Shown piece by piece: positions 48,121-58,902 of a stretch of 64,000 nucleotides of DNA. Position 1 is the first letter of the stretch; each line of letters starts with the position of its first letter. Under the pieces are notes generated by a model. That model was not told the DNA's origin. It saw only the letters and a program-made list of their open reading frames with translations, and did no database searches. This DNA comes from Rhizoclosmatium globosum. Its lineage: Eukaryota > Chytridiomycota > Chytridiomycetes > Chytridiales > Chytriomycetaceae. A program made the position numbers and the translations under genes. The stretch covers positions 496,001-560,000 of the forward strand of contig MCGO01000016.1 in the NCBI GenBank assembly GCA_002104985.1, in the 5' to 3' direction.

Positions 48121-50003
48121 ATGTCTTTGGCGCCTGTGAGTTCTCCTTCAATTTGAATGATCCTCCCAAAGACTGGAAACATTGATATGCGATTGAAGTT
48201 ACTGTGGTACCAAGGGAGTCCCTTGAGGCAGAGATACCCTTTTCCCTCAGTGTCTATTTGTTTTGCATCATGCACTAACCTAATACAACCTTACTTGTTT
48301 ATCTCCGATTAGTGCGAATACAAGGTACGATTTCAATACTCCGCTGTCTGATTTCGCCTTTATGCCTTTCGATGTCGGAGTTCGAGAAGCCTGATAGAAC
48401 CCATATCAAATGAACCACCGCGGACCCTTTCTCCCCATTACTATGCCATAGTCTAAATACAAACCATTAAATTAGACTGGAAAGACACTTGGTCAAGGAA
48501 GTTATGCGACTGTCAAAGAGGCTGTTGTGAGTGCTTCATTTTAAGAGCCCCGCTTTTGTTTGCTAAACCCTTTCTTTTCTTTTATTGTAGAAGGTACATT
48601 CAAATCCCGTCTAGTTTCTTTGTGTCGAAGTGTTATTGGATCTTGTTTGTCGATGGTGGCGGATTGGATGGGAACGGATCAATGGGCGGCAAAAGTGAGG
48701 AGTGGGGATCTGGGCTAAAAACGACCACTTCCAGATCAGCACTGGCGAACACTTTGCTGTCAAGGTGATCAGCAAGAGATTGATGGCTGGACGGGAGCAC
48801 TTGATCTTGAATGAGATTGAGATCCTCAAGAAGGTTTCAAAGGGAAACAGCCACATTGTCACCTTGCATGATTGTAAGTCTTTATTTAGGTCTTCATTGA
48901 TTGATTTCTAATGATTGCTTTGCACTGTTAGATTTCGAAACCCCAAACAACTGTAAGTCTTCTTCGCCCAAAGCCATCAAATCTAATTGCCGTCACTTAA
49001 ATCGCGTCTTTCGGATGCAGTGTATTTGGTTATGGACTGTGAGTACTGTATTATTGGCACTTTAACAAGAGGCTAATCGTACGACTTAGTGTGTACTGGA
49101 GGGGAGTTGTTTGACCGTATCGTCGAGCGTGGATCATTCTTCGAAGAGGATGCTGCCGAAATCATCAAGACAGTTTTGGAAGCCGTTGTTTACTTGCACT
49201 CGAAAAACATTGTTCACCGTGACATCAAAGTGGGTTCCTCTTGTTTGATTTGAAATATTCTTTTCTAACCTCCGCTGACTCACAAAATAGCCCGAGAACC
49301 TTCTCTTCAGATCCAAGGATTCCAATGACCTCGTTATTGCTGACTTTGGTCTCTCAAAGATCTCCGACGGCGAAGCGCTTAACAACCTCCGCACTCTGTG
49401 TGGAACACCTGGATACATGGCGCCTGAAGTCATTTTGAAGACTGGTCACGGAAAGAGTGTGGATTTGTGGTCTATCGGTGTCATGACATACTTTTTGCTC
49501 TGTGGATACACACCTTTCGATGGTCAGGGAAGCAGAGAAGACATGGACAGAATCTTGAACGGTCGATACGCGTTCGAGCCACAAGAATACTGGCAGGATA
49601 TCTCTGAGAAGGGTGAGTCGCATTCAAAAACGCAGTGGTTTTATTTATTATGCATCGAAATCTAGCCCAAGACTTTATCAAGAGAACTATCCTTGTTGAC
49701 CCAACCAAGAGAATGACTGCAGCTGAAGCTTTGACCCACCCATGGATTCTTGAATACGCACCAGGACAGATTGAGATGCCAGCTACTCGTGTTCCAACCA
49801 AGGATTTGCTCCCAGACGTCAGGCGCCGTGTTACTGCTGGAAAGACAAAGTTCAGAGCTGCTGTGGACACTGTTGTTGCATCGAACCGTCTTTCTCACCA
49901 TGGAAGCACTGGAAGCGCCAGCGGGCTTGGCACGACACCGATGGAAGTTGATGAGGGCGTTCACCCTAAGGATGAGAAAGATCTGATGGTGTTGACTCGT
50001 TGA
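48121..50003 (+). CDS. Calcium/calmodulin-dependent protein kinase I-type (kinase 1)
   Basis: Exon 1 is MSLAP (ATG 48121), exon 2 the 12-nt CEYK, exon 3 [17 protein letters not shown] (Gly loop, 48476-48526), then a probable 3-nt exon (K), then [14 protein letters not shown] (VAIK-type Lys). Catalytic motifs: [78 protein letters not shown]. After the kinase domain come [20 protein letters not shown], basic and helical like a calmodulin-binding/autoinhibitory segment, and an acidic tail. It lies tail-to-tail with kinase 2, 149 bp apart. The family is CaMKI, which responds to Ca2+/calmodulin in the cytosol. Confidence 0.93.
48313..48324 (+). other. 12-nt microexon of kinase 1 (CEYK)
   Basis: TGCGAATACAAG is flanked by acceptor CCGATTAG and donor GTACGATT. 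It joins MSLAP to TGKTLGQG without a frame change. Kinase 2 has the equivalent 12-nt exon TGTGACTACAAG (CDYK), which supports it by conservation. Confidence 0.75.
48591..48593 (+). other. Candidate 3-nt microexon (AAG, one Lys) of kinase 1
   Basis: The triplet AAG lies between TTTATTGTAG and GTACATTC, so a 3-nt exon flanked by introns 48527-48590 and 48594-48734 would add one Lys to give VKISTGE. In kinase 2 that Lys is encoded by the next exon (KLSTGE). Skipping it would keep frame but delete the residue, so the exon is inferred, not proven. Confidence 0.5.
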
Positions 50004-50151
50004 TTTCCTTTTTGGGGTTAAGTGTGTTTCGTTTGTTGGGTATTTCGTCTTATATTTCTTGTGGTTATAACAATACAGGATAAGTTTACTTTTTAAATTT
50101 GAAACTACGACTGATTAAATGCAGAACAAACACATCATTGTGTGTTGACCA

Positions 50152-51517
50152 TCAAGGCCCGTCTTTGTTCACGTATTCCACACCATCCATTCCTCCATCC
50201 ACAGACACAGGAACTCCATTATCTACAACAACATCTGGGTTCGTCTTGGCACTTGCGCCTTTGCGTAAAGTACTTGCTTTCTTTGAGAATTGGCGACCAA
50301 TACTTGGAAGCAAATCGATAGTTGGAATACGCCCACCGACAGAGGCTCCATCTGGACCTTGGATAGGAGCAAAACCCATCCATGAATGTTGAAGAGCGTC
50401 TGCAGCAGTCATACGTTCGTCGGGGTTCAAGCGAATCAACCTCGAAATAAAGTCCTTGGCTAAAAGGGCAAGATTAGCAAGTGGGATACTTAGGTATTTG
50501 AACAATTGAAATCATACCATCAGGGGAAATATCCATCCAGTATTCCTTTGGTTCAAAAGCGAAATCGGCTCTCAACACGCGATCCACACCATTGCTGAAA
50601 TCAGCGCCTTCACTTCCCAACACGGCAAAAGGGAAGTATCCACAAAGCAGGAAGTAGGTCATGACCCCAATAGCCCACATATCAACAGGCTTTCCGTGGC
50701 CCTGACGTCTCAAGATCTCTGGCGCCATGTAACCTGGAGTACCAACTGTCGATTGCAAGAGGAGTCCAGTATTTTCAGGATCAAGCGTTTTCGAGAGACC
50801 AAAGTCAGCAATCATTAACTCGCTCAACGAGTTTTTGTTTCTAAACAACAGGTTCTCTGGCTACAACCATACCGATTAGACTCAGTTTAAAATAAATATA
50901 AATACCCACCTTAATATCTCTATGCACAACGTTCTGAGCATGCAAGTAAGCCACACAATCAACAACGGTACGAATGATCTCCGCCGCATCCTCCTCATAG
51001 AACGTACCCTTCTCCATAATCCACTCAAACAGCTCCCCGCCAGTACAAAGATCCATGACAAGGTACAGCGAATTCGGAGTTTCAAAGTACTCGTACAAGG
51101 TTACAATGTGGTTATGTCCCTTTGACACCTTTTGAAGGATCCCAACTTCGTTTCGAACAAGATGCTCGCGGCCTTTCATGTGCTTCTTGTTGATTACTTT
51201 GAGTGCAAACTTCTCGCCGGTTGAGAGTTTCTGGTGGGGAAAGGGAGGTTGTTTCATTGGGTGGTTAGGCGGATCGATGAAGGGTTGTGGGCGATACGAA
51301 CGATGGCTTCTTTGACAACGGCGAAGCTTCCTTGGCCCAGGGTTCGTCCGGTCTGTTTGTTGGTGGAAGTGTGAGTGAAATGGATCGGGTGCTAAATTAG
51401 GGTGTACCTTGTAGTCACACTAGTGTTCCCATCAATTGAATGAACTTAAGTTAGTCACATTGATTTCGATGGAGAATAGTGCATTACAGGTGCTAATGGC
51501 TTCGCAGCAACTGACAT
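50152..51517 (-). CDS. Calcium/calmodulin-dependent protein kinase I-type (kinase 2)
   Basis: This is a paralogue of kinase 1 on the opposite strand. ATG 51517 encodes MSVAAKPLAP, then the 12-nt exon CDYK (51408-51419), then TGRTLGQGSFAVVKEAI, then KLSTGEKFALKVINK. Motifs: [98 protein letters not shown]. The tail after the domain (LPSIGRQFSKKASTLRKGAS) is basic and ends at 50152. Compared with kinase 1 it has longer activation-loop and post-GYxPF insertions (DPENTGLLLQS; GADFSNG). Splice sites at matching positions show a shared origin by inverted duplication. Confidence 0.92.
51408..51419 (-). other. 12-nt microexon of kinase 2 (CDYK)
   Basis: On the minus strand TGTGACTACAAG lies between acceptor CACTAG and donor GTACACCC. 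It is homologous to the kinase 1 exon at 48313-48324 and keeps the frame between MSVAAKPLAP and TGRTLGQG. Confidence 0.75.
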
Positions 51518-51586
51518 TTGAGGACAACTTCTCAACAAACGGTTTGAACAAAAAGTACTTTATTTAACTTCTATTTGTTATGAATG

Positions 51587-54500
51587 TTATTGCCCTCCAC
51601 ACGCTGGATCCCCAGCTGCAACACATGAATTTCCACAACACCTGAATCCGCTCGGACATTTCTCTGGAACGCTTCCAAGCTCTTATAAAATGTCGATTTT
51701 AGTGTTGCTCAGACTCTGGACACAAGACTTACGGTTCTTCATGCAGATTGAGAATGAATCAGCACTGGTGCAAACCGTTGAGTAGTCCAAAGCCACAGCA
51801 CAGCCATTACACTGTGCACTTTCAGGAGACACACACGAATTATTGCAGCACTTCTTTCCGGAGGGACATTGTGCAATCAGATTTGTCGCGACTATTGATT
51901 TTCGTTTAATATCGAATCACTCTCGAAAAAACTCACCTCCGTTCTTACATGTAGTATACAGACTCGGATTAATGCATGCTATTCCGTTGTCGCCACTTGA
52001 TCACACACGTTCGCCGGCGTGGAGGAAGAAACATATGATTTCAAGGACGAATATTGAGCCAATTGTTTGGGCAGCTGACTTCCACAAGCAGCCGGAAAGT
52101 TGCAGGTATTCGTGTCCGCACAACAAACCGTGCCTGGTGAACAACTTTGAGGCTTGGCGTTCGCGAATGCTGTAACCATTATAAAGTCAACCTGGCTCTT
52201 TAACAAAATCTCAAACTTACCACCCCAGAACAAATATTAAAGTCTGTGTCAGACACGCAAAGCACCGCTCCGTCTTTATATGCTCTGCAACGCGACGGTA
52301 GATTGATTTTGCATGTTTCTTGACAAGAATTCGTATCTCCACAGCACTGTGTCCCATATGGACAGGAAGAGTCAAGGAGCGAAGTCGAAATACCCCCATT
52401 CAGGCAGTAATTGAAGCTTTCAGCCGTTCGACAAATTAAGTTGTTGTCGGCGATTTTGTTGCAATCAAGTGAAACTTTTGTTGGAGTTGGAGTTGGAGAT
52501 GGCTGTGGTGTGATCGACTGAATGACACCGCAAGCTGGTGAATTTGAATCTCGACAAGCATTAGAGCAACAACTGGTTCCGGCTGGACAGACGAGTGGAG
52601 ACGATGCAATATCTGCTTAAAGGTTATCATCTATAACGCATTAAATATAAATTGAAGCACCTTGATTTGCACAAGTAACGAACGAATTACTACTAGAGCA
52701 TGCAATAGCATTATCAGGAAGTCCGTAACAGACGTTCGACGATGGGTGATCAAATGAAAGACAAATTCCGTTTAAGCAAAAGGTTCCATCCGCACAAAGA
52801 CGAGGAGCAGTTGTTGGAGCTAAACTTCATAAGAATTGAATAAAGAGAATGGTTCTGACAAACATTGATTCTGACAAAGGACATATTGTGTGGATTCACG
52901 CAAACACTCAAAGTTCCTTCAACATTTGCGCAAATGGAAGTAGAACCATCTTCTTGCTTCACTGGTTTAGGTAGTATGGATAATGCCACTCCCATAACTG
53001 AAGTTGCTTGCGTCTTGTACACACAAGAATTCGAAGTCGAGTCACATACGGTTAACGCTGGACAAGTGCTCTCAGGTGATACAGCGATTTGATTGGCAGT
53101 ACAAGTTGAAAAGGTTGTTTTGGAAGTGCAAATTGAAGCACCGTTTGCAAGAGTTGCACATTTGGACGGAAGAGTGGCAGAACAGCTTGAGCCACAAGCA
53201 TTTGTATCGGAGCAGCACTGTGTTTGAAGGGGCATGTTGTTTCTGAGCTGACGGCCGCTATAAAATCAATTAGGATGCCGTTATGTTGAGAATGGAAAAC
53301 GCACAACTTCCACTGCAATAGACAAATGTAGTCTTCGACACGCAAGCAATATTGTTGTTCATGATTCCCACACAAAATGGATCAAATTTAGAAATCGGGG
53401 TGGTTGTGCTCATCAACAATAATTGTGGCTGCATAAACGGCCTGTTTTGTGATATTGGTGCAGGAAACCTCCGCAAGCTGGATCCGTCGATTTCACGCAT
53501 GAGTTCCCACAGCAGCTTAAACCTGATGCACAATACTGGGGTGGAGTGAGAGGACCTTCAAGGGCAAAAGAATCAGTATAAATTGAGACGTATCGAAGAT
53601 GGGTGGACTTACTTTGATTTGAACAAATAGTAAAAGCATTCGCACTCGTACAAGCAATATTTGAGTCAGATACTCCGTTGCAAACGTTGCAAGATGGGTT
53701 GTTGAATTGAACGCAAGATCCACCACAGCATTTCATTCCAGCAGGACAACTTAATGCATTTGAAGCGGATACTATCACGCGCGTTTAAGTTTTTAGTTGA
53801 CATCTGAATATACTGCAAACTCACATCCACCCATGCATTTCACAAACTGAGATGGATTCACGCATGAATATGCGCCATTTGTCACCGAAGCGCAAACATT
53901 ACCAGCTGGATTAATTACTGGAACTATTGTTGACGAAGCGGTCAGGAGGGATCCAAGAACAGATCCACAGTTGTGTTTGAAGTCGCATCGATTTCTCCCA
54001 TCTGCACAACAAACTGTACCAGCTGCGCAGGACTGTGCTTTGTCACCACTCACACCTACCCATGCATTTAGTAGGAATTAATTGACTGAGCGCAAGTATA
54101 CCTCCTGCATAACACGTATCGAACGTGGTTTGACTTGTGCAAACAATGTGACCGTCCGGAATATTAGCACATTTCGAAGGATAAAGAGATGCGCATTTGT
54201 CTGCAGTTTCGCAAGAATTTGAATTTGCACAGCAGAGAGTCCCTTTTGGACAAGATATGTCAGGTTGTTGAACCAATGCTGACGTGAATCAGTTTAGTTC
54301 CCACAAATGAACAGATTCGATTCATGTACCTCCGTTCAAACAATAATTATACGTTGTAGTCGATCGACATGCAATATTATTATCTAGTACTCCCGAGCAG
54401 ACATTAACAGGCACTGGCACGACTGAAACATTTGCGCTATAGGTGAGTCCAGAATCTAAAGTAAGCCCACTCGGTAAACCACACGCGATATCTGATTTCA

Positions 54501-54995
54501 CAACGCAAGCGTAGAGCAGCACACAGTTCCTGATGCGCATTTCTGTGGCGTTGATGCGAAATCTAATAATTCAATGATTTCAATCAGAGAACAAGAGTTT
54601 GACAGTCAAATACCCTGAGTTATACAAGTTGTGATGTGGTACTGTTAAAGCAAGTGTTTGTTTGTGGTGGAAGAGACGAGCAGACGTTGGGACATGTTCC
54701 TGAAGACGATGGAATACATTTGTTATTGCAGCACGCCGATCCGATCGCACAACTTTGCGCGGTGGTATTTGGAGCTATGTATGTACCAAGAGATATTATT
54801 TAGTGAACGGAAAGAAGTAAGCCTATTTACCTCCGTTCCAGCAAGTAGTGTATTGGTTAGGGTTCAGGCACGCGATGTTCCCATCCTGAACGCTTTGACA
54901 CACGTTGATTGAGAAACGGGAGGACGATTGATTCTGGATTTGGGCTGTTGTAAAGGCAGCAATGGTGGAAGGGCGGTGAGGAGATGGGGAATCAT
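51587..54995 (-). CDS. Large secreted Cys-rich repeat protein, possible carbohydrate-binding
   Basis: ATG 54995 begins a hydrophobic leader (MIPHLLTALPPLLPL) and, after a one-base slip, about 13 tandem modules. Each alternates a CC motif with a strand motif: CAIGSACCNNKC, CPKGTLCCANSNSC, CAAGTVCCADGRNRC, CPAGMKCCGGSC, CASGLSCCGNSCV, CSPGTVCCADTNTC, CPSGKKCCNNSC, CPSGFRCCGNSC; and VCQSVQDGNIACLNPNQYTT, DGHIVCTSQTTFDTCYAGG, DSNIACTSANAFTICSN. The second motif recalls CBM19-type chitin-binding modules, but the match is by eye. Nearly every module is interrupted by one short intron, so the gene grew by exon duplication. It ends CVAAGDPACGGQ at 51587. It is probably extracellular, on the wall or zoospore surface. 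Confidence 0.8.
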
Positions 54996-55180
54996 TTGGG
55001 ATTTACGAAACGAATTTATTGACGTAGTACTTAATCAATAAATGGCGTCACAGAGAATGAGCGTGACCGGGTTTCGTCATATACTTGAAAATTCTATGTA
55101 AGTGAGCATGTCAACGGGAGTGACAAGAATATATCTCCAAAGACTTTTATTAATTTAGCTGTTTCATTCTAAAAGGAATC

Positions 55181-55691
55181 TCACAACTTTCCAGACCCAC
55201 GTTGGAAGTGAACGTTCTTCCAGTCATTTGAAGTAGATGATGACCGCGTCCAAATACGAGTTTCACTAATCTCACTGTGACACTGGCACCCTCTGCATTC
55301 TTGAATTGTGTCAGACGCACGTATGCGACCAAGGCGGCAGTCTTGTCAACAGACAAGAAGGTAACCACGGGGTTTACAGGGTTGTCACTTTTCCGGATGG
55401 CTTAGTTGGTGCAGTTGCAGGAAGTAGAACTTGTGGAAGTCCAGGCCCTTCACGAGGTGACAGCCTGCTTCGGCTTCAAAGCAGGTCAACTCGGGAGAGA
55501 CAAGGGAGGCGTAGGTTGCCCAGTCTCCTGAGACGGCGGCCTCAAGGAGATTCTTGTTGGCATTTAGGACGGTTTGTTGCTCTGGTGTTGTTCTTGGTTA
55601 GATTACAGGCTGAGGTAGTGGACTACAGCATACCAGCGTTCATCGTGTCGGTGTCAGTTTTTTGTTTCTTTTGCGCTGGTTGTGGAGACAT
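55181..55691 (-). CDS. Stand-alone CaMKII association-domain (hub) protein
   Basis: ATG 55691 gives MSPQPAQKKQKTDTDTMNA; after a short intron EQQTVLNANKNLLEAAVSGD, WATYASLVSPELTCFEAEA, HLVKGLDFHKFYFLQLHQ follow. This is the CaMKII association fold (an NTF2/SnoaL-like cone), with the family hallmark of an acidic F-E-P/A-E-A loop and G-x-D-F-H-x-F-Y-F. The second half is VVTFLSVDKTAALVAYVRLT and, after a frame switch, ETRIWTRSSSTSNDWKNVHF ending RGSGKL at TGA 55181-55183. No kinase domain is attached. In animal CaMKII this domain builds the 12-14-mer hub. It sits 186 bp upstream of the Cys-rich gene, and two CaMK genes lie within 7 kb. Confidence 0.88.
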
Positions 55692-56101
55692 CTTTTTCGA
55701 GTGACAACTGTTAGAATAGATAACGCAAGATAACCAAAACACCCATATGCATCCCAATGAATCATGGAAATTCCTATAAAAAGCGCACCTTGCATGTTTT
55801 CGTTTTTCCTGAATAACTCCACCTGATATTGACATGCATTCAAAGACGGATTCGCCGTTTCGATAAAATCGAATGTTCTATGTAACTATGCTTCAGTAAC
55901 GACGATGAGCAGACAGACAGTTTCGTTTGGGCTTTTACTGAAATACAGTGTAAAGTCCTTCATGAAACTGTATTCCACGAAAACTGTGTTTACCAAAGTT
56001 TAGAACCTGAGATTAGCTAGTTTCAATTTATTACCCTTAAATTCACGAGCAAAGCGGTATCTTGGAGTTAGAAGCAGCAAGGGTTGAATAAAGATACAAG
56101 G
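55692..56101. other. Divergent intergenic region
   Basis: This 410-bp spacer lies between the divergent CaMKII-hub (minus) and low-complexity (plus) genes. No ORF with coding character, repeat or RNA gene was recognised; it presumably holds two promoters. Confidence 0.5.
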
Positions 56102-57075
56102 ATGAATTGTCGTGATTCTCGCAACAAAAAGACCCGCCCAACGAACCACGCATCGACAATGAGCCAGCGCGACCAGAACACCGCCGACGCCGATTTCTGG
56201 AGCTCCTTTGACTTCCCCGGCGAGAAGCAACCGCAACCACAAAAGCAGAGTACGCACGAGCCGGCGCGACCAAAGCCACAAACGTTGTCGACGCCGGCGC
56301 CACTCGATCCGACATCCGCCGACTACTTCGCCGCCCAAAGCCGCGTCTCAGCCGCACAACCCCAAAAAGTTTTCACATCGAAAAGGCGCGGCGCCGCCAC
56401 AGAAACAGAGTCTCTCTGATTCGCTGCTTTCCTTTTTTCCAGATCCAAGTTTCCAGTGTTCCCGTTCCATCTGTCTCATCAATCGTAGGCGGAATCTCGG
56501 CCTACGCAACGTCAAAGCCGAAACTGAGCAGTGACAATGCCCCTCAGTATGGGTACGCGCCGTCATCTTCGTACTCAAGAATCAATACTCGTTCGGATAT
56601 ACAGACTCTCCGCTGCTTCCACTGAGAGAAACTCTCCTTCCAGGGCTGGGTCAAGATTCGATGAACCTGGTTTTGAAGGAGGACCGGAAAAGTCGCGTCT
56701 GCGTACCCAACAGCTTCTCAGTTTTCTTTGGGGCCGCAGTATTCTACAGTTTCTTCGTCTGTATCAAAGCTGGCTGCTACAGTCGCCTCACGCGTTTCAT
56801 CAACAACGACCAACTCAACGAAACCGTCAATGGATGAAATGCGACGAGACTCCAGGTGGGATGGTGGATTTAAACTCACCTGCAAACACAAACTCCAGCG
56901 GATATGGAGGGTCGGGTGGGGGATATGGAAACACCTCATTTCTACATCGCTTTCTACTCACTATACTCTTATTCCAACCAGCTCAACGTCCAAAGGCCTG
57001 GAAAAAAGAAGTAATTGGGCGAAACAAAATGATTCGTGGGGTGGATTTGCAGACGAAGAAGAAGTGAGCAAATGA
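56102..57075 (+). CDS. Low-complexity Ser/Pro/Gln-rich protein, unknown
   Basis: Two starts are possible, ATG 56102 (MNCRDSRNKKTRPTNH) or ATG 56159 (MSQRDQNTADADFWSSFDFP). The protein is rich in Pro, Gln, Ser and Thr with short ordered-looking patches: SADYFAAQSRVSAAQPQKVF, YAPSSSYSRINTRSDIQTL, VSKLAATVASRVSSTTTN and the acidic end NWAKQNDSWGGFADEEEVSK. W/F-containing motifs of this kind occur in trafficking proteins such as ArfGAP1 tails and SCYL-type proteins, but the defining zinc finger or kinase domain is absent. Four frame switches occur between 56390 and 56870. Function is not assigned. Confidence 0.5.
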
Positions 57076-57296
57076 ACGGAAAGAAAGAACAGAAAGGATT
57101 GCTGGGTGATTCGACGGCAGGCAACTAATAATTCATTGTCGGAACAGCGAAGAGTGTTTGAAAAAGAATTCGCTTCGATATGCAAATGGAAATAGGATGA
57201 ACTGGTCTTCTGTTTGTTTATTTATATCAACAACGACAAAATGAAATCTTTTGATTCTTCCTTAAATACAGTTTTGCCTTATCTACCAAGATCAAC

Positions 57297-58383
57297 CTAA
57301 AAAACCTTCGGAACAACAACGGTACAATCAAGCTCCTTTCGTGTTTTCAATTTTGGATCATTGATGCTCATCACAACTCCTGGGTAAATAATGCTGCCAT
57401 TAGCGTGATCAATCTCAGTCGTAGCAGTTGCGTACAATGTAGTTCCATCCACCCACACATTTGTGTGATTTCTAAATGGGGACTTGAAATTAATGGTTCC
57501 AATTAAAGTACCATCTTCACGAAATTTCAGGATTCTTGCACCCCCAAATTGAGCTTGATAAGCACTCCATCTTTCAGGCGGATACCGTCGGGACCCATAT
57601 ATCCACCATCAAGTCACGCTGATACGCGACAATATTCAAGTCTGCAAAGATCTTTGGTGAAACGCGTTTCCTGCTCTGTACAGATTTTGTAGATTTGGTA
57701 TGAGTATACCGTGTTGGCCAGAGTTGCGCTGACAAGCAGAGTGCGTCCGCGGTGGATGACAGCCAAACCATTTGGATAATGGATTCCGAAGCAACTTGGT
57801 AAATGTTTTCTGTGATTACTTTATCCAAAGAAGTTGGCGATGGGATGTAGTATACTGCTCCTTGCGCCGGTGCAGAAACGTCCCAGACGCCTGAAGCTGT
57901 GAAGTAGACCCCTATTTTTTGGGTGGGATGGAGTCAGTCAGCAAACAAACCAAGCGAAACCTGCAGACACGAAAAGAAAAAACTGACCACCCACTGAATC
58001 TAGGCCAAAGTCATTTGGACCAAGGAATCCAGATCCGTCTTTCCTTTTGCGATTCTTGCCAACTGTTTTTCCCGTCAGATGTGAGCTGCACGATACTATT
58101 GTCGTCGTAACACGTAACCAAGAAGGTGTCATGGAACAAGGTGACAGCGCTTGGTCCACATCCCTTCATACTCCAAAAAGTGGATCCAGTTGATGCAATA
58201 GCGATGCGGTCGAAACTATAGTCTACAAAGAGGCTGTCCATTGTAAATGAAGTGGTGATTCAGGATACTGCGCGTATGCATCTTCAATTTTTGCGGCAAC
58301 TGGGAGGGATGTTGATGGGTCTTGACAGGTGAGAGACGTTTGACCCGCGAGGCCACCGTGGCGGCAAGAAGTGAAAGGAGCAT
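57297..58383 (-). CDS. Secreted SMP-30/gluconolactonase-like beta-propeller protein
   Basis: ATG 58383 gives a signal peptide (MLLSLLAATVA) then, across a slip, SLPVAAKIEDAYAQYPESPL. Propeller blades follow: FVDYSFDRIAIASTGSTFW, GCGPSAVTLFHDTFLVTCYD, then GPNDFGLDSVGG and VYFTASGVWDVSAPAQGAVY, where N-D-x-x-x-D-x-x-G-x-x-Y-F-T is the family hallmark. GIHYPNGLAVIHRGRTLLVS carries the Y-P-N-G motif. The end is VVVPKVF at 57297-57299. Members hydrolyse sugar lactones or similar esters with a divalent metal. The frame is broken by indels near 58310, 58060, 57780 and 57600. Confidence 0.75.
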
Positions 58384-58521
58384 TGATTTTTGAGTGATGG
58401 AGTTTTACGTGAGTTTAGCCACACGGTTTTCAGGGTGTTTTTTAACAGTGTTTTTAGCCGCGAAAATTGAGGGTTCATACATGTTTACTTTTAAGCACGC
58501 GTTCTTGTTTTCAGCGAAGAT

Positions 58522-58902
58522 TTATTGAAATCTACATGACTCGTACTTGGATTCAATAAGGGAAATCTTAGAGTCGGGGAATTTGATGTAGAATACAAAT
58601 GCAAGGCGTGACAAGCGAGTACTGCCATCTTCACGAAAACACTGATAGTACACAAGTGCATAGGAACCAAGTCGTGCAGGCTTAAGATCAACGAAGATTA
58701 TGTTCTCGGTTGAAAGAATTTGAGCTTCCAAAAACAGATGGACTCCCAAGCACAGGACACGGTGTTTTCAGCGTTTGCGACAAGCTTTGCATCCGGGTCA
58801 ATCGCCGGAATTGTAGCAAAGATGATTACGCTTCCGTTGAGCGAGTGCGATTGAATGAGGCGATTGGAGCAAAGGTTTCACTGAATGTGGTACTTGAAGC
58901 AT
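58522..58902 (-). CDS. Small beta-rich protein, unknown
   Basis: From ATG 58902 (MLQV), after a slip, the frame reads TFSETFAPIASFNRTRSTEA, VIIFATIPAIDPDAKLVANA, ENTVSCAWESICFW, then ILSTENIIFVDLKPARLGSY, ALVYYQCFREDGSTRLSRLA and ends CRFQ at 58522. The alternating strand pattern and two Cys suggest a beta-sandwich domain. The family is not recognised. The first bases overlap by two nucleotides the divergent carrier-like gene, so one of the two starts is probably wrong. Confidence 0.4.
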
